DNA of 9,026 bases from Alistipes sp. (GTDB lineage: Bacteria > Bacteroidota > Bacteroidia > Bacteroidales > Rikenellaceae), in NCBI GenBank assembly GCA_017559685.1, contig JAFYQY010000011.1:1-9026 (forward strand), given 5' to 3'. Every line of letters starts with the position of its first letter. Within the stretch, counting starts at the first letter, position 1. Shown piece after piece: positions 1 to 7,595 of the stretch. The notes beneath the pieces are model-generated. The model saw only the letters and a list, made by a program, of their open reading frames with translations. It was not told the DNA's origin and ran no database searches. A program made the translations under genes and the position numbers.

Positions 1-555
1 ACACGAATAGAAATAATCGGCATCTACACCGCTCTCGGCGATAGCATTGGTAACAAAGCCCTTAATGCCCACCGAGCCATCAGCCGTTGCGATGATAACC
101 TTTGCGCCGGCCTCCTCGAACTTCTCGGCATAGAAAATCTCCGACTCGGTATTGAAGCCGAGCACTACGGTAACCTCCTTGCCTCGTGCAATCAAGTCTC
201 GAGTCAAGCGATAGAGAGGCGGAACGCCCACGCCACCGCCAACGAGCAACGGTTTCTCGCACTCGTGGTCGATATTAAAGCCATTTCCGAGACCGGTCAA
301 CACATCCAACTGTGTACCCTCAGCCATCTGCGACATCAAGTCGGTACCCTTGCCTACTACTTTATATATAAGTGTAAGCTCGCCCTCCTCGTAGTTGCAG
401 ACCGAGATTGGTCGGCGGAGGTACAATCCGTCGAGAGCGATCTCGACGAACTGTCCTGCTCGAGTAACGCCCGACACATCACCTGCGAGATGCATCTCGT
501 AGATGAGAGGTGTCAGCGCCTCATTTTTAGTTACGGTTAATACTACTCGTTGCAT
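1..555 (-). CDS. pyrK: Dihydroorotate dehydrogenase B, electron-transfer subunit PyrK (3' end outside window)
   Basis: Partial gene: 185 codons are present, running off base 1 in frame, of about 255 usual for the family. PyrK carries FAD and a 2Fe-2S cluster and passes electrons from the class 1B dihydroorotate dehydrogenase PyrD to NAD+. Visible in order: an N-terminal beta-barrel (residues 1-95) with the flavin-binding RPIS motif at 48-51 and a GKGT turn at 69-72, then the Rossmann-like NAD domain opening with LLVGGGVGVPP at 103-113. The window ends at YFYSC, the start of the usual (S/C)CGP motif. The cysteine cluster that would bind 2Fe-2S lies beyond the window and cannot be checked. I chose the ATG at 555-553 because it is the first Met after the carB stop and gives a family-like start (MQRVVLTVTKNE). 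It lies 9 nt after carB, so it belongs to the pyr operon. pyrD probably follows. The assignment is firm. Confidence 0.93.
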   Translation of the reverse strand, partial: MQRVVLTVTKNEALTPLIYEMHLAGDVSGVTRAGQFVEIALDGLYLRRPISVCNYEEGELTLIYKVVGKGTDLMSQMAEGTQLDVLTGLGNGFNIDHECEKPLLVGGGVGVPPLYRLTRDLIARGKEVTVVLGFNTESEIFYAEKFEEAGAKVIIATADGSVGIKGFVTNAIAESGVDADYFYSC

Positions 556-564
556 TCTACCCCA

Positions 565-3500
565 CTATTTTGCGTTATACTCAGCGTCGATAGTCGACAC
601 TCCGAGAGTAATCTCCTCCAAAACATCGAGCAATGCGCTTACAGTCTCGAGCGCCGTAATGATCGACACATTATTCTCAACTGCTGCGTTACGAATCTCG
701 TAGCCATCAAGACGAGTATTGTGCTGATTTACGTCGATAGTATTGATTACGTAGCTTACGTGACCCTTCGACAACGACTTAGCGATATCGTCGCTACCCT
801 CGCTAATCTTGCGCAACAAGCGTGTACGCAAGCCGTGCTCACGAAGGAATGCTGCTGTACCCGAAGTTGCCTCCAAGTTGAAACCGAGGTTGTAGAAGCG
901 ACGGATAAGCGGCAAAGCAGCCTCCTTGTCCTTGTCTGCGATAGTCAAGAGTACTGTTCCGTAGTTCACAACGGTCATACCCGAAGCCTGCAACGACTTG
1001 TACAATGCACGTGTGAGCGAAGCGTCGTAACCGATAGCCTCACCTGTAGACTTCATCTCAGGCGAGAGATATGAATCGACACCCTTAATCTTTGCAAACG
1101 AGAATGCAGGAGCCTTAACGAAGTGGCGCTTAGGCTCTACTCCGTAGACCTCTGTGATACCCTGTGATGGCAACGACTCGCCCAACATTACTCGGGTTGC
1201 AATCTTCGCCATAGGCACATTTGTAGACTTCGACAAGAAAGGTACGGTACGTGACGAACGAGGATTTACCTCAATCACATAGACCTTATCCTCTGCGTCT
1301 ACGATAAACTGAATATTGTAGAGACCAACAATACCGATAGCACGACCAAGTCGCACGGTATAGTCAATCATCTGCTCCTTAACCTTTGCGCTCAAAGAGA
1401 ACGAAGGATATACGCTGATAGAGTCACCCGAGTGAACACCGGTATGCTCTACGTGCTCCATAATACCTGGGATAAAGACATTGCCCTCAGCGTCGCAGAT
1501 TGCGTCAACCTCGGCCTCCTTACCCATAATATACTTATCAACCAATACCGGCGAATCCTCAGTAACCTCTACAGCGTTGTGCAAGTAGTGACGCAAAGCC
1601 TGCTCATTACCTACAATCTGCATTGCACGACCTCCCAATACGAAGCTTGGACGTACCAATACAGGGTAACCGATATTTGCAGCAGCCTCGACACCCTCCT
1701 CGATATCGGTAACCGCCTTTGCCTTTGGCTGTGGAATACCAACCTCACGCATAATTGCCTCGAAGAGCTTTCTATCCTCGGCTCTGTCGATAGCCTCGAT
1801 GCCCGTACCTACAACCTTCACACCCATCTTCTCGAGTGGCTTTGCAAGGTTGATAGCGGTCTGACCTCCAAGAGTTACGATAACGCCGTCTGGCTTCTCC
1901 ATACGGATAATATTCATCACGTTCTCCACGGTGAGTGGCTCGAAGTACAACTTATCCGAAATTGTAAAGTCGGTCGAAACGGTCTCAGGGTTATTGTTGA
2001 TAATGATAGCCTCGTAACCCGCCTCACGGATAGCCCAAATCGAGTGTACTGTCGAATAGTCGAACTCTACACCCTGACCGATACGGATAGGACCCGAACC
2101 GAGCACCACAATCTTCTTGCGGTCGCTAACTACAGACTCATTCTCCTCCTCGTATGTCGAATAGAAGTAAGGCACATAACCCGAGTACTCGCCTGCGCAA
2201 GTATCGATAGTCTTATATACAGGCTTAATACCCAACTCCTGACGCAACTCGAACACCTCCGACTCGGTCATATCCCACAATTGACCGATAAACTTATCGC
2301 CAAAGCCGATACGCTTAGCCTCGAGCAACACCTCACGGTCGCCCTTGTGAGCCTTAACCTCACGCTCGTAGTTTACGATATTGTCCATCTTCTTCAAGAA
2401 GAACATATCGATCTTGGTGCGGTCGTAAATCAACGAACGATCTACACCACGACGCAACAACTCTGCGATACCGTAGATGCGGTCGTCGGTAGCACGAGTG
2501 ATGTACTGCAAAATCTCAGCAGTAGCCATAGAGTCGAACTTCTTGTGATAGATGTGGCAAACGCCTGTCTCGAGCGAGCGAACTGCCTTCAATAAGCTCT
2601 CCTCGATAGTACGACCGATGCTCATAACCTCGCCTGTAGCCTTCATCTGTGTACCGAGCTCGTTCGATGCCTCGCTAAACTTATCGAATGGGAATCGAGC
2701 AACCTTAGTTACGATGTAGTCCAATGCTGGCTCCGAGCAAGCAGGGCCATTCGAGAGCATAATTTCGTCGAGAGTCATACCCACAGCCACCTTCGCAGTT
2801 ACACGTGCGATAGGGAAACCGCTCGCCTTCGATGCCAAAGCCGATGAACGAGAAACTCGTGGGTTAACCTCGATAATATAGTAGTTGAACGAGAGTGGAT
2901 CCAATGCGAACTGTACGTTGCAGCCACCCTCAATCTTCAATGCACGAATAATCTTCAATGCGCTGGTACGCAACATCTGCGCCTCCTTGTCGGTCAAGGT
3001 CTGGCACGGAGCAACCACGATAGAGTCACCTGTGTGAACACCTACAGGGTCAACGTTCTCCATATTACAGATGGTAATTGCGGTATCGTTGCTATCACGC
3101 ATTACCTCGTACTCAATCTCCTTGTAGCCCTTGATACTCTTCTCTACCAACACCTGGTGTACTGGCGAGAGTGCCAAAGCGTTACGCATCAACTCACGCA
3201 ACTCCTCCTCGTTGTCGACGAAGCCGCCACCTGTACCACCGAGTGTGAAGGCTGGACGGAGTACCAACGGATAGCCAATCTTCTTCGCAACCTCGACACC
3301 CTCCTCGATTGTATTTACAACCTCCGAAGGCAATACAGGCTCGCCCAAGTCGATACAGAGCTGCTTGAACAACTCTCTATCCTCGGCCTGCTCGATACTC
3401 TCGAACGATGTTCCGAGAATCTCAACACCACACTCCTCCAACACGCCCTTCTTTGCGAGCTGTACGGCGAGGTTAAGACCTGTCTGACCTCCCAAACCTG

Positions 3501-3762
3501 GAACAATAGCGTCTGGACGCTCGTAGCGAATAATCTTTGCGACATACTCCAACTTCAAAGGCTCCATATAAACCTTATCAGCGATGAATGTGTCGGTCAT
3601 AATGGTTGCAGGGTTCGAATTCACGAGTATAACCTCGTAACCCTCCTCTTTCAATGCAAGACAAGCCTGTGTACCTGCATAGTCGAACTCGGCTGCCTGA
3701 CCAATAACGATTGGGCCCGAGCCGATAACCATAACTTTCTTTATATCTGTTCTTTTAGGCAT
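565..3762 (-). CDS. carB: Carbamoyl-phosphate synthase large subunit CarB
   Basis: 1065 residues, full length (E. coli CarB is 1073). It makes carbamoyl phosphate from bicarbonate, two ATP and ammonia, in the cytosol as a heterodimer-based complex with CarA. The two homologous synthetase halves are clear. The first opens with [13 protein letters not shown] at 10-22 and has Arg129, Arg169 in [13 protein letters not shown], Glu215, Gln284 and the metal-binding EVNPR at 298-302, all matching E. coli positions by eye. The second opens with [13 protein letters not shown] and carries [14 protein letters not shown] and [16 protein letters not shown]. The last ~130 residues are the MGS-like allosteric domain. 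Thr966, Thr969, Lys985 and Asn1007 align with UMP-contacting residues of the E. coli enzyme, so feedback by UMP is plausible (inference). Its ATG lies inside the end of carA (8-nt overlap, 3755-3762), suggesting translational coupling. The synthetase looks fully functional, which matters because its CarA partner lacks glutaminase residues. Confidence 0.98.
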   Translation of the reverse strand: MPKRTDIKKVMVIGSGPIVIGQAAEFDYAGTQACLALKEEGYEVILVNSNPATIMTDTFIADKVYMEPLKLEYVAKIIRYERPDAIVPGLGGQTGLNLAVQLAKKGVLEECGVEILGTSFESIEQAEDRELFKQLCIDLGEPVLPSEVVNTIEEGVEVAKKIGYPLVLRPAFTLGGTGGGFVDNEEELRELMRNALALSPVHQVLVEKSIKGYKEIEYEVMRDSNDTAITICNMENVDPVGVHTGDSIVVAPCQTLTDKEAQMLRTSALKIIRALKIEGGCNVQFALDPLSFNYYIIEVNPRVSRSSALASKASGFPIARVTAKVAVGMTLDEIMLSNGPACSEPALDYIVTKVARFPFDKFSEASNELGTQMKATGEVMSIGRTIEESLLKAVRSLETGVCHIYHKKFDSMATAEILQYITRATDDRIYGIAELLRRGVDRSLIYDRTKIDMFFLKKMDNIVNYEREVKAHKGDREVLLEAKRIGFGDKFIGQLWDMTESEVFELRQELGIKPVYKTIDTCAGEYSGYVPYFYSTYEEENESVVSDRKKIVVLGSGPIRIGQGVEFDYSTVHSIWAIREAGYEAIIINNNPETVSTDFTISDKLYFEPLTVENVMNIIRMEKPDGVIVTLGGQTAINLAKPLEKMGVKVVGTGIEAIDRAEDRKLFEAIMREVGIPQPKAKAVTDIEEGVEAAANIGYPVLVRPSFVLGGRAMQIVGNEQALRHYLHNAVEVTEDSPVLVDKYIMGKEAEVDAICDAEGNVFIPGIMEHVEHTGVHSGDSISVYPSFSLSAKVKEQMIDYTVRLGRAIGIVGLYNIQFIVDAEDKVYVIEVNPRSSRTVPFLSKSTNVPMAKIATRVMLGESLPSQGITEVYGVEPKRHFVKAPAFSFAKIKGVDSYLSPEMKSTGEAIGYDASLTRALYKSLQASGMTVVNYGTVLLTIADKDKEAALPLIRRFYNLGFNLEATSGTAAFLREHGLRTRLLRKISEGSDDIAKSLSKGHVSYVINTIDVNQHNTRLDGYEIRNAAVENNVSIITALETVSALLDVLEEITLGVSTIDAEYNAK

Positions 3763-4846
3763 TGTGATTCTCCTCCATCAATTTAATGAACTTATCGAAA
3801 AGATATGCGCTATCCTGCGCTCCCGGAGCCGACTCCGGATTGTACTGCACCGAGAAGGTCTTATCCTCTACACACTCGATACCCTCGACTGTATTGTCGA
3901 TCACGCTACGGTGGGTAACTGCGAGTGGAGTCTTCTCCAACGAGTTCTCGTCAACGAAATAGAGCGAGCCCTGAGCTGTAATCTCGATCTTGCCGTTCTC
4001 CAAGTTGCGTACTGGGTGACCACCACCACGGTGAACGCCCTCGATTTGTGACACCTCAGCACCGTATGCCAAAGCTACGAGCTGGTGTCCGAGACCTGTA
4101 CCGAAGATAGGCAACTTGCCACGCAACGACTTGATCAACTCCACAACCGAAGGAACATCTGCTGGTGCTCCAGGGCCATTCGACACGAGAATACCGTGAG
4201 GGTTGAATGCCAAAATCTCCTCTGCCGATGTATTGAACGGTACAATCACAACATTGCAACCACGCTTGTTGAGCATACGCACCAAGTTCAACTTTGCACC
4301 GCAATCAACCAAAACCACATCGAAACGGTGGTTTGGAGTGCGAGAGTACCAACGCTTTTTGCAACTTACACGCTCAACTGCGTTGTGTACTACAGGTGTA
4401 GCAGCGATAAGTGCCAACGCCTCCTCCTTCGACATCTCAGCCGAAACGATAGCTGCACGACAGCTCTTCGAGTCACGAATAATGCGAGTGAGCATTCGGG
4501 TATCTACACCGCTAATTCCTGGAATTGAGTACTCCTCCATCAACTCCGAGATGGTCTTTGTGTAGCGGAAGTTGCTCGGGGTCTTACACTCCTCACGAAC
4601 TACCAAACCGCCAATTGAAAGGCCACGAGCCTCGAAGTCCTCATCGGTAATACCGTAGTTGCCGATTGTAGGATAGGTCATCACTACAATCTGATTGGTA
4701 CAGGCAGGATTTGACAAAATCTCCTGATAGCCAGCCATCGAGGTGTTGAATACGATGTCGCATACCGCCTGTGTGTCGGCACCGAAACCGTAACCCAAGA
4801 ACTCCTGACCGCTCTCCAAAACTAATTTTTTGTCGGGTTGTTTCAT
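3755..4846 (-). CDS. carA: Carbamoyl-phosphate synthase small subunit CarA with degenerate glutaminase site
   Basis: 363 residues. An N-terminal CarA domain (about 1-150: [12 protein letters not shown] at 33-44, YPTIGNYG at 58-65) is followed by a class I glutamine amidotransferase domain (about 175-360: SNGPGAPAD at 222-230, FGTGLGHQ at 248-255, HRGGGHPV at 272-279, NPESAPG at 336-342). Family members normally hydrolyse glutamine and channel ammonia to CarB. Here the catalytic residues are gone. The GICLGHQ nucleophile Cys (E. coli Cys269) is Gly251 (codon at 4096-4094, GGT), and catalytic His353 is Asn336 (codon at 3841-3839, AAT). Glutamine contacts Ser47, Asn311, Gly313 and Phe314 align with Ala48, Gly293, Leu295 and Tyr296. 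Glu338, Leu252 and Gln255 are kept. The frame is open and the rest of the fold well conserved, so this is not a pseudogene by inspection; it probably serves as a scaffold for ammonia-dependent CarB. The ATG at 4846 lies 21 nt after pyrC behind an A-rich stretch. Family certain; loss of glutaminase is a strong inference. Confidence 0.95.
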   Translation of the reverse strand: MKQPDKKLVLESGQEFLGYGFGADTQAVCDIVFNTSMAGYQEILSNPACTNQIVVMTYPTIGNYGITDEDFEARGLSIGGLVVREECKTPSNFRYTKTISELMEEYSIPGISGVDTRMLTRIIRDSKSCRAAIVSAEMSKEEALALIAATPVVHNAVERVSCKKRWYSRTPNHRFDVVLVDCGAKLNLVRMLNKRGCNVVIVPFNTSAEEILAFNPHGILVSNGPGAPADVPSVVELIKSLRGKLPIFGTGLGHQLVALAYGAEVSQIEGVHRGGGHPVRNLENGKIEITAQGSLYFVDENSLEKTPLAVTHRSVIDNTVEGIECVEDKTFSVQYNPESAPGAQDSAYLFDKFIKLMEENHNA

Positions 4847-4867
4847 CTTGTTAATATATTTTGTTTG

Positions 4868-6139
4868 TTATTTGTTTTCCATCCAAACCTTCTCGCCACC
4901 GAAGAGTGTCAGCACACAGCGACCGTAAACCTCCTCGCCCTCGAAAGGCGTCGCCTTACCCATCGACAAGAACTCATTTGGGTCGATTGTATAAGGCTTT
5001 GTAATATCAAATACTGCAATATCGGCTCTCTCGCCAACACGCATCGCTCCGCCCAAGCGGAAGATGCGACGAGGATTCTCCGACATCAACTGAATCAACT
5101 TCTCAATTGTAATCACACCCTTACGTACAAGGTGCGTGTAGCATATAGCAAACGAGGTCTCAATGCCTACGATGCCCATCATCGAACCCTTCAAACCACG
5201 AGACTTCTCCTCGGCAGTATGAGGTGCGTGATCGGTAGCGATAACCTCGATAGTGCCATCCTTAATACCCTCGATAAGTGCAGCCTTATCCTCCTTTGCT
5301 CTAAGTGGCGGATTCATCTTAAAGCGACCATCCTCCTGCAAGTTCTCGTCACACAAAACAAGGTAGTGAGGCGCTGTTTCGCACGAAATGTGCGCACATT
5401 TCTGCTTCGCCCCACGAATAATATCGACACTCTCCTTAGTCGAAATGTGGCAAACGTGGTAGCGACACCCCTCCTGCTGCGCCAACTCCACATCACGCTT
5501 AATTGGCCCCCACTCGCTCTCCGAACAGATTCCCTTATGGCCATTTGCACGAGCATACTCGCCATCGTGGATATATCCTGCGTGGAGCAATGAATCATCC
5601 TCGCAATGTGCTGCAATAATTCCATCAACCGCCGCAATGCGCTGCATAGCCTTACGCATCAGTTCCTCGGTCTGGATACCATTTCCGTCATCAGAATAGC
5701 CAACCGACAATGGTCGCAACGCCTCGATATCGGCCAACTCTCGGCCTGCACGGTGCGACGAGATTGTCGCAAATGGCAACACCTCGATTACAGCCTGCTC
5801 ATCTATCATCTGCTGTTCGATTGCTATAGTTTCGGGTGCATCGGGTGCAGGTTGAAGATTAGGCATTGAGCAAACTGTAGTCACTCCGCCACGAGCCGAA
5901 GCACGTGTTCCTGTAGTTATTGTCTCCTTTGCCGAGTAGCCCGGTTCACGCAAATGAACGTGCACATCAGCCAAGCCGTAGGTCACAACACAACCCTCCG
6001 CATCAAACACTTCCACATCCGCATCCACAGCGAGAGATTCGCCTATTGCCTCGATCTTCCCATCAACAACAAGCACATCAGCCTTGCGGCTAACACTCTC
6101 TGACACAACGGTTCCACCCTTCAAAAGCAACTTACTCAT
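4868..6139 (-). CDS. pyrC: Dihydroorotase, class I (PyrC)
   Basis: 423 residues. A cytosolic amidohydrolase-fold metalloenzyme that interconverts carbamoyl aspartate and dihydroorotate, the third step of UMP synthesis. Length and motifs fit class I dihydroorotases (Aquifex/Bacillus type, about 420-430 residues) rather than the shorter class II E. coli enzyme. Metal ligands are visible in order: His60 and His62 in DVHVHLREPG, the Asp of YSDDG (150/151, Asp as in the Aquifex class I enzyme), His178 in AAHCEDD, His231 in CHIST and Asp303 in ATDHAPH. A hydantoinase-like C-terminal beta segment ends with RADIAVFD at 371-378. One small deviation: the usual Pro-Gly before the first His motif reads Tyr-Gly (TYGLADVH, 53-60). 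It is the first gene of the operon, behind a ~190-nt leader. The ATG at 6139 is preceded by TAGGTT, a weak AGG at short spacing, and sits 13 nt after the terminator-like stem and its T tract, so both transcription and translation of the operon could be gated there. Confidence 0.97.
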   Translation of the reverse strand: MSKLLLKGGTVVSESVSRKADVLVVDGKIEAIGESLAVDADVEVFDAEGCVVTYGLADVHVHLREPGYSAKETITTGTRASARGGVTTVCSMPNLQPAPDAPETIAIEQQMIDEQAVIEVLPFATISSHRAGRELADIEALRPLSVGYSDDGNGIQTEELMRKAMQRIAAVDGIIAAHCEDDSLLHAGYIHDGEYARANGHKGICSESEWGPIKRDVELAQQEGCRYHVCHISTKESVDIIRGAKQKCAHISCETAPHYLVLCDENLQEDGRFKMNPPLRAKEDKAALIEGIKDGTIEVIATDHAPHTAEEKSRGLKGSMMGIVGIETSFAICYTHLVRKGVITIEKLIQLMSENPRRIFRLGGAMRVGERADIAVFDITKPYTIDPNEFLSMGKATPFEGEEVYGRCVLTLFGGEKVWMENK

Positions 6140-6150
6140 AACCTACAGTT

Positions 6151-6181
6151 ACAAAACAGGCGACCCAATAAGGCCGCCTGT
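6151..6181 (-). terminator. Terminator-like hairpin directly before pyrC (attenuator candidate)
   Basis: In the minus-strand RNA, ACAGGCGGCC (6181-6172) pairs with GGUCGCCUGU (6165-6156) as an uninterrupted 10-bp helix including one G-U pair, with a 6-nt loop UUAUUG, followed at once by UUUGU. That is the form of a short intrinsic terminator. It lies about 150 nt downstream of the predicted transcription start and 12 nt upstream of the pyrC ATG, with no gene ending nearby except the 41-codon leader ORF, whose stop is 6 nt upstream. It is therefore better explained as a conditional terminator inside the leader than as the end of purT. The T tract is modest, so termination may be partial. Confidence 0.55.
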
Positions 6182-6187
6182 AAATAG

Positions 6188-6313
6188 TTAATTCGTCAAA
6201 ACAGTAATAGAATGAAGAGGAGAGCAAGTTGACAAAGACGGCTGCGGGGCGATTTGCTCGCTCGCATAGCCCTTTGTCGGGCAAGTCTTTATGTCAAATG
6301 CTGTAATTCGCAT
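6188..6313 (-). CDS. Putative 41-residue leader peptide of the pyr operon
   Basis: A 41-codon ORF from ATG (6313-6311) to TAA (6190-6188), beginning MRITAFDIKTC and ending HSITVLTN. The ATG is about 19 nt after the predicted transcription start and has AGGG six bases upstream, a better ribosome-binding match than at the pyrC start. No domain, signal peptide or membrane segment is visible; Ser and Thr are common. I recognise no family. Its value may lie in being translated rather than in its product. It spans the long stem-loop at 6231-6278 and the pyrimidine tract at 6197-6228, and a ribosome at its stop codon would cover the 5' arm of the hairpin at 6156-6181. The enterobacterial pyrBI leader peptide (44 residues) is similar in length and position. 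Alternatively the ORF is a chance reading frame through a structured or repeated DNA element. Confidence 0.45.
   Translation of the reverse strand: MRITAFDIKTCPTKGYASEQIAPQPSLSTCSPLHSITVLTN
6231..6278 (-). promoter_or_regulatory. Long stem-loop in the pyr leader (possible pause hairpin)
   Basis: The 48-nt segment folds on itself with 18 paired bases. From the outside these are GACAAAG with CTTTGTC, GGCT with AGCC, GCG with CGC and GCGA with TCGC, with small bulges between and a GCAAA loop in the minus-strand RNA. It is directly followed, in the direction of transcription, by a 32-nt tract (6228-6197) that is 26/32 pyrimidine, 17 of them T. A hairpin followed by a pyrimidine-rich tract is what one would expect of a nucleotide-sensitive RNA polymerase pause. 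A competing small hairpin, GCCC with GGGC (6284-6271), overlaps its 5' arm. GCCGUC in its 3' arm (6242-6237) could also pair with GGCGGC in the terminator 5' arm (6178-6173). The pairing is seen in the sequence; the role is inferred. No match to the PyrR-binding consensus was noticed. Confidence 0.5.
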
Positions 6314-6338
6314 CTTCTACCCTATGGTTTATTTTGTG

Positions 6339-6369
6339 CAAATATAATCTTTTTATTGGAATTTACAAA
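6339..6369 (-). promoter_or_regulatory. Bacteroidetes-type promoter of the pyr operon
   Basis: On the minus strand TTTG (6369-6366) is followed after exactly 19 nt by TATATTTG (6346-6339). This matches the Bacteroidetes housekeeping sigma consensus, -33 TTTG, spacer of about 19-20, -7 TAnnTTTG. Transcription should start near 6332-6335, about 190 nt before pyrC. It lies 23 nt after the purT stop, so the pyr genes have their own start even if some purT read-through occurs. The -33 box is the centre of an imperfect palindrome described separately. Confidence 0.8.
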
Positions 6370-6378
6370 GTAAATCCC
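6358..6378. repeat. Imperfect palindrome centred on the pyr promoter -33 box
   Basis: On the plus strand GGAATTTAC, AAA, GTAAATCCC forms an inverted repeat. The inner six bases of each arm (ATTTAC/GTAAAT) match perfectly, then one mismatched (G-U as RNA) position, then GG/CC. Neither strand has a T tract after it, so it is a poor terminator for purT. Its centre falls on the TTTG of the -33 element, which would suit an operator where a dimeric regulator competes with RNA polymerase. The regulator is unknown, and AT-rich palindromes of this size can arise by chance. Confidence 0.35.
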
Positions 6379-6392
6379 ATTAAATTTTCAAT

Positions 6393-7580
6393 CTATCTCG
6401 GTAAAATTTTAACTCCGAGCTTCGCATAGGCTCTTTCAGCCTTTGCCAAAGCATCCTCAATCGAGGTACCCGTAGCCAAAATTACACCAAAACGACGATG
6501 TCCGACAACCTCAGGTTTACCAAAGAGGCGAATCTGAACACCCTCCTCTTCGAGCACCTTCTCGATATTCTCAAACTCAACCTTATCGGTGTCACCCTCG
6601 ACAACAATAGCCTTCGATGCGCTTGGCGCAATAAAGCGAACAGCAGGAATTGGCAAACCCAAAACGGCACGAGCGTGGAGCGCAAACTCCGACAAATCTT
6701 GCGACGCCATAGTAACCATTCCTGTATCGTGCGGACGAGGCGAAACTTCGCTAAAAATAACCTCGTCGCCCTTGATAAACATCTCCACACCAAAGATTCC
6801 GTAACCACCTAACGCATCGGTAATTACACGAGCCACCTCTTGTGCTTTTGTATATGCTTTTTCGCTCATTGGCTGAGGTTGCCACGACTCACGATAATCG
6901 CCATCAACCTGGTGGTGTCCGATAGGTTCCAAGAGTGTTGTTCCACCAATATGGCGAACGGTCAAGAGCGTGATTTCATAGTCGAAATCGACAAAACTCT
7001 CAACGATAACTCGGCCTGCTCCTGCTCGACCACCCTCCTGTGCAATATGCCAAGCTCGATCGATATCCTCAGCCTTCTTAATAGTAGACTGACCGTGACC
7101 CGACGAACTCATAATAGGCTTTACAACGCAAGGGATACCGATCTCTGCAACCGCCTGCTCAAACTCCTCACGAGTATCAGCAAATCGATATGCAGCAGTC
7201 TTAAGACCGCACTCCTCGGCAGCCAAACGACGAATACCCTCACGATTCATAGTAAGCCATACAGCATTTGCTGTAGGAGCTACACGATAGCCCTCCTTCT
7301 CGAGTTCAACGAGCACAGGAGTAGCGATAGCCTCCACTTCGGGGATGATGATATCTGGCTTCTCAGCCACGATAATCTCACGCAAACGCTCGCCATCGAG
7401 CATCGAGAGAACATAACTACGGTGTGCCACCTGCATAGCAGGAGCATTCTCGTAGCGATCCAACGCAATAACCTCTACGCCATATCGTTGCAATTCGAGC
7501 GCAACCTCTTTGCCGAGCTCACCCGAGCCGCAAAGAATAGCCTTTTTTGCCACCGACGTAAGTGGAGTTCCTATCTTCAT
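6393..7580 (-). CDS. purT: Formate-dependent phosphoribosylglycinamide formyltransferase PurT
   Basis: 395 residues (E. coli PurT 392). An ATP-grasp enzyme that uses formate and ATP to formylate GAR in purine synthesis, bypassing the folate-dependent PurN step; cytosolic. The sequence tracks E. coli PurT almost throughout: [13 protein letters not shown] at 17-29, [15 protein letters not shown] at 41-55, PEVEAIAT at 80-87 (GAR site), [15 protein letters not shown] at 109-123, [12 protein letters not shown] at 183-194, [10 protein letters not shown] at 227-236, metal-binding Glu266 and Glu278 ([21 protein letters not shown]), FGKPE at 353-357 and the HRRFGV pair of arginines at 361-366. One deviation: the Gly-rich loop reads SSSGHGQ (158-164) where E. 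coli has SSSGKGQ. It starts 15 nt after the purA stop, behind AT-rich sequence, so it is probably cotranscribed with purA. The ATG at 7580 is the only sensible start. Confidence 0.97.
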   Translation of the reverse strand: MKIGTPLTSVAKKAILCGSGELGKEVALELQRYGVEVIALDRYENAPAMQVAHRSYVLSMLDGERLREIIVAEKPDIIIPEVEAIATPVLVELEKEGYRVAPTANAVWLTMNREGIRRLAAEECGLKTAAYRFADTREEFEQAVAEIGIPCVVKPIMSSSGHGQSTIKKAEDIDRAWHIAQEGGRAGAGRVIVESFVDFDYEITLLTVRHIGGTTLLEPIGHHQVDGDYRESWQPQPMSEKAYTKAQEVARVITDALGGYGIFGVEMFIKGDEVIFSEVSPRPHDTGMVTMASQDLSEFALHARAVLGLPIPAVRFIAPSASKAIVVEGDTDKVEFENIEKVLEEEGVQIRLFGKPEVVGHRRFGVILATGTSIEDALAKAERAYAKLGVKILPR

Positions 7581-7595
7581 ACTATTATAATATTA

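Noticed and set aside
1432..2595. Long plus-strand open frame (387 codons) opposite carB
   Set aside because: It lies wholly antisense to strongly conserved CarB sequence. The translation is rich in Leu, Asn, Thr and His with no recognisable motif, as expected of a codon-bias shadow.
3034..3786. Plus-strand open frame (250 codons) opposite the 5' part of carB and the carA end
   Set aside because: Antisense to conserved domains on the other strand, with no promoter or recognisable domain; a shadow of CarB codon usage.
3755..4846. carA as a pseudogene
   Set aside because: There is no frameshift or stop, the normal overlap with carB is preserved, and non-catalytic motifs are well conserved. 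The loss is confined to glutaminase residues, which fits selective loss of one activity better than decay.
4838..5593. Plus-strand open frame (251 codons) with a hydrophobic start, opposite pyrC
   Set aside because: The apparent signal-like start comes from reading the AT-rich carA-pyrC gap and the pyrC C-terminus backwards; the minus-strand protein is unambiguous.
4868..6139. pyrC as an inactive dihydroorotase-like protein because Pro-Gly before the His motif is Tyr-Gly
   Set aside because: All metal ligands and the catalytic ATDHAPH motif are present, so a single change outside the ligands does not support loss of function.
6140..6332. PyrR-binding leader or a known riboswitch class upstream of pyrC
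   Set aside because: No match to the PyrR anti-antiterminator loop consensus was seen, nor conserved elements of purine, PRPP-related or other riboswitches that I could recognise by eye.
6358..6378. Palindrome as intrinsic terminator of purT
   Set aside because: The sequence after it on the minus strand is AATAAAAAG, with no T tract, and the arms are AT-rich and weak.
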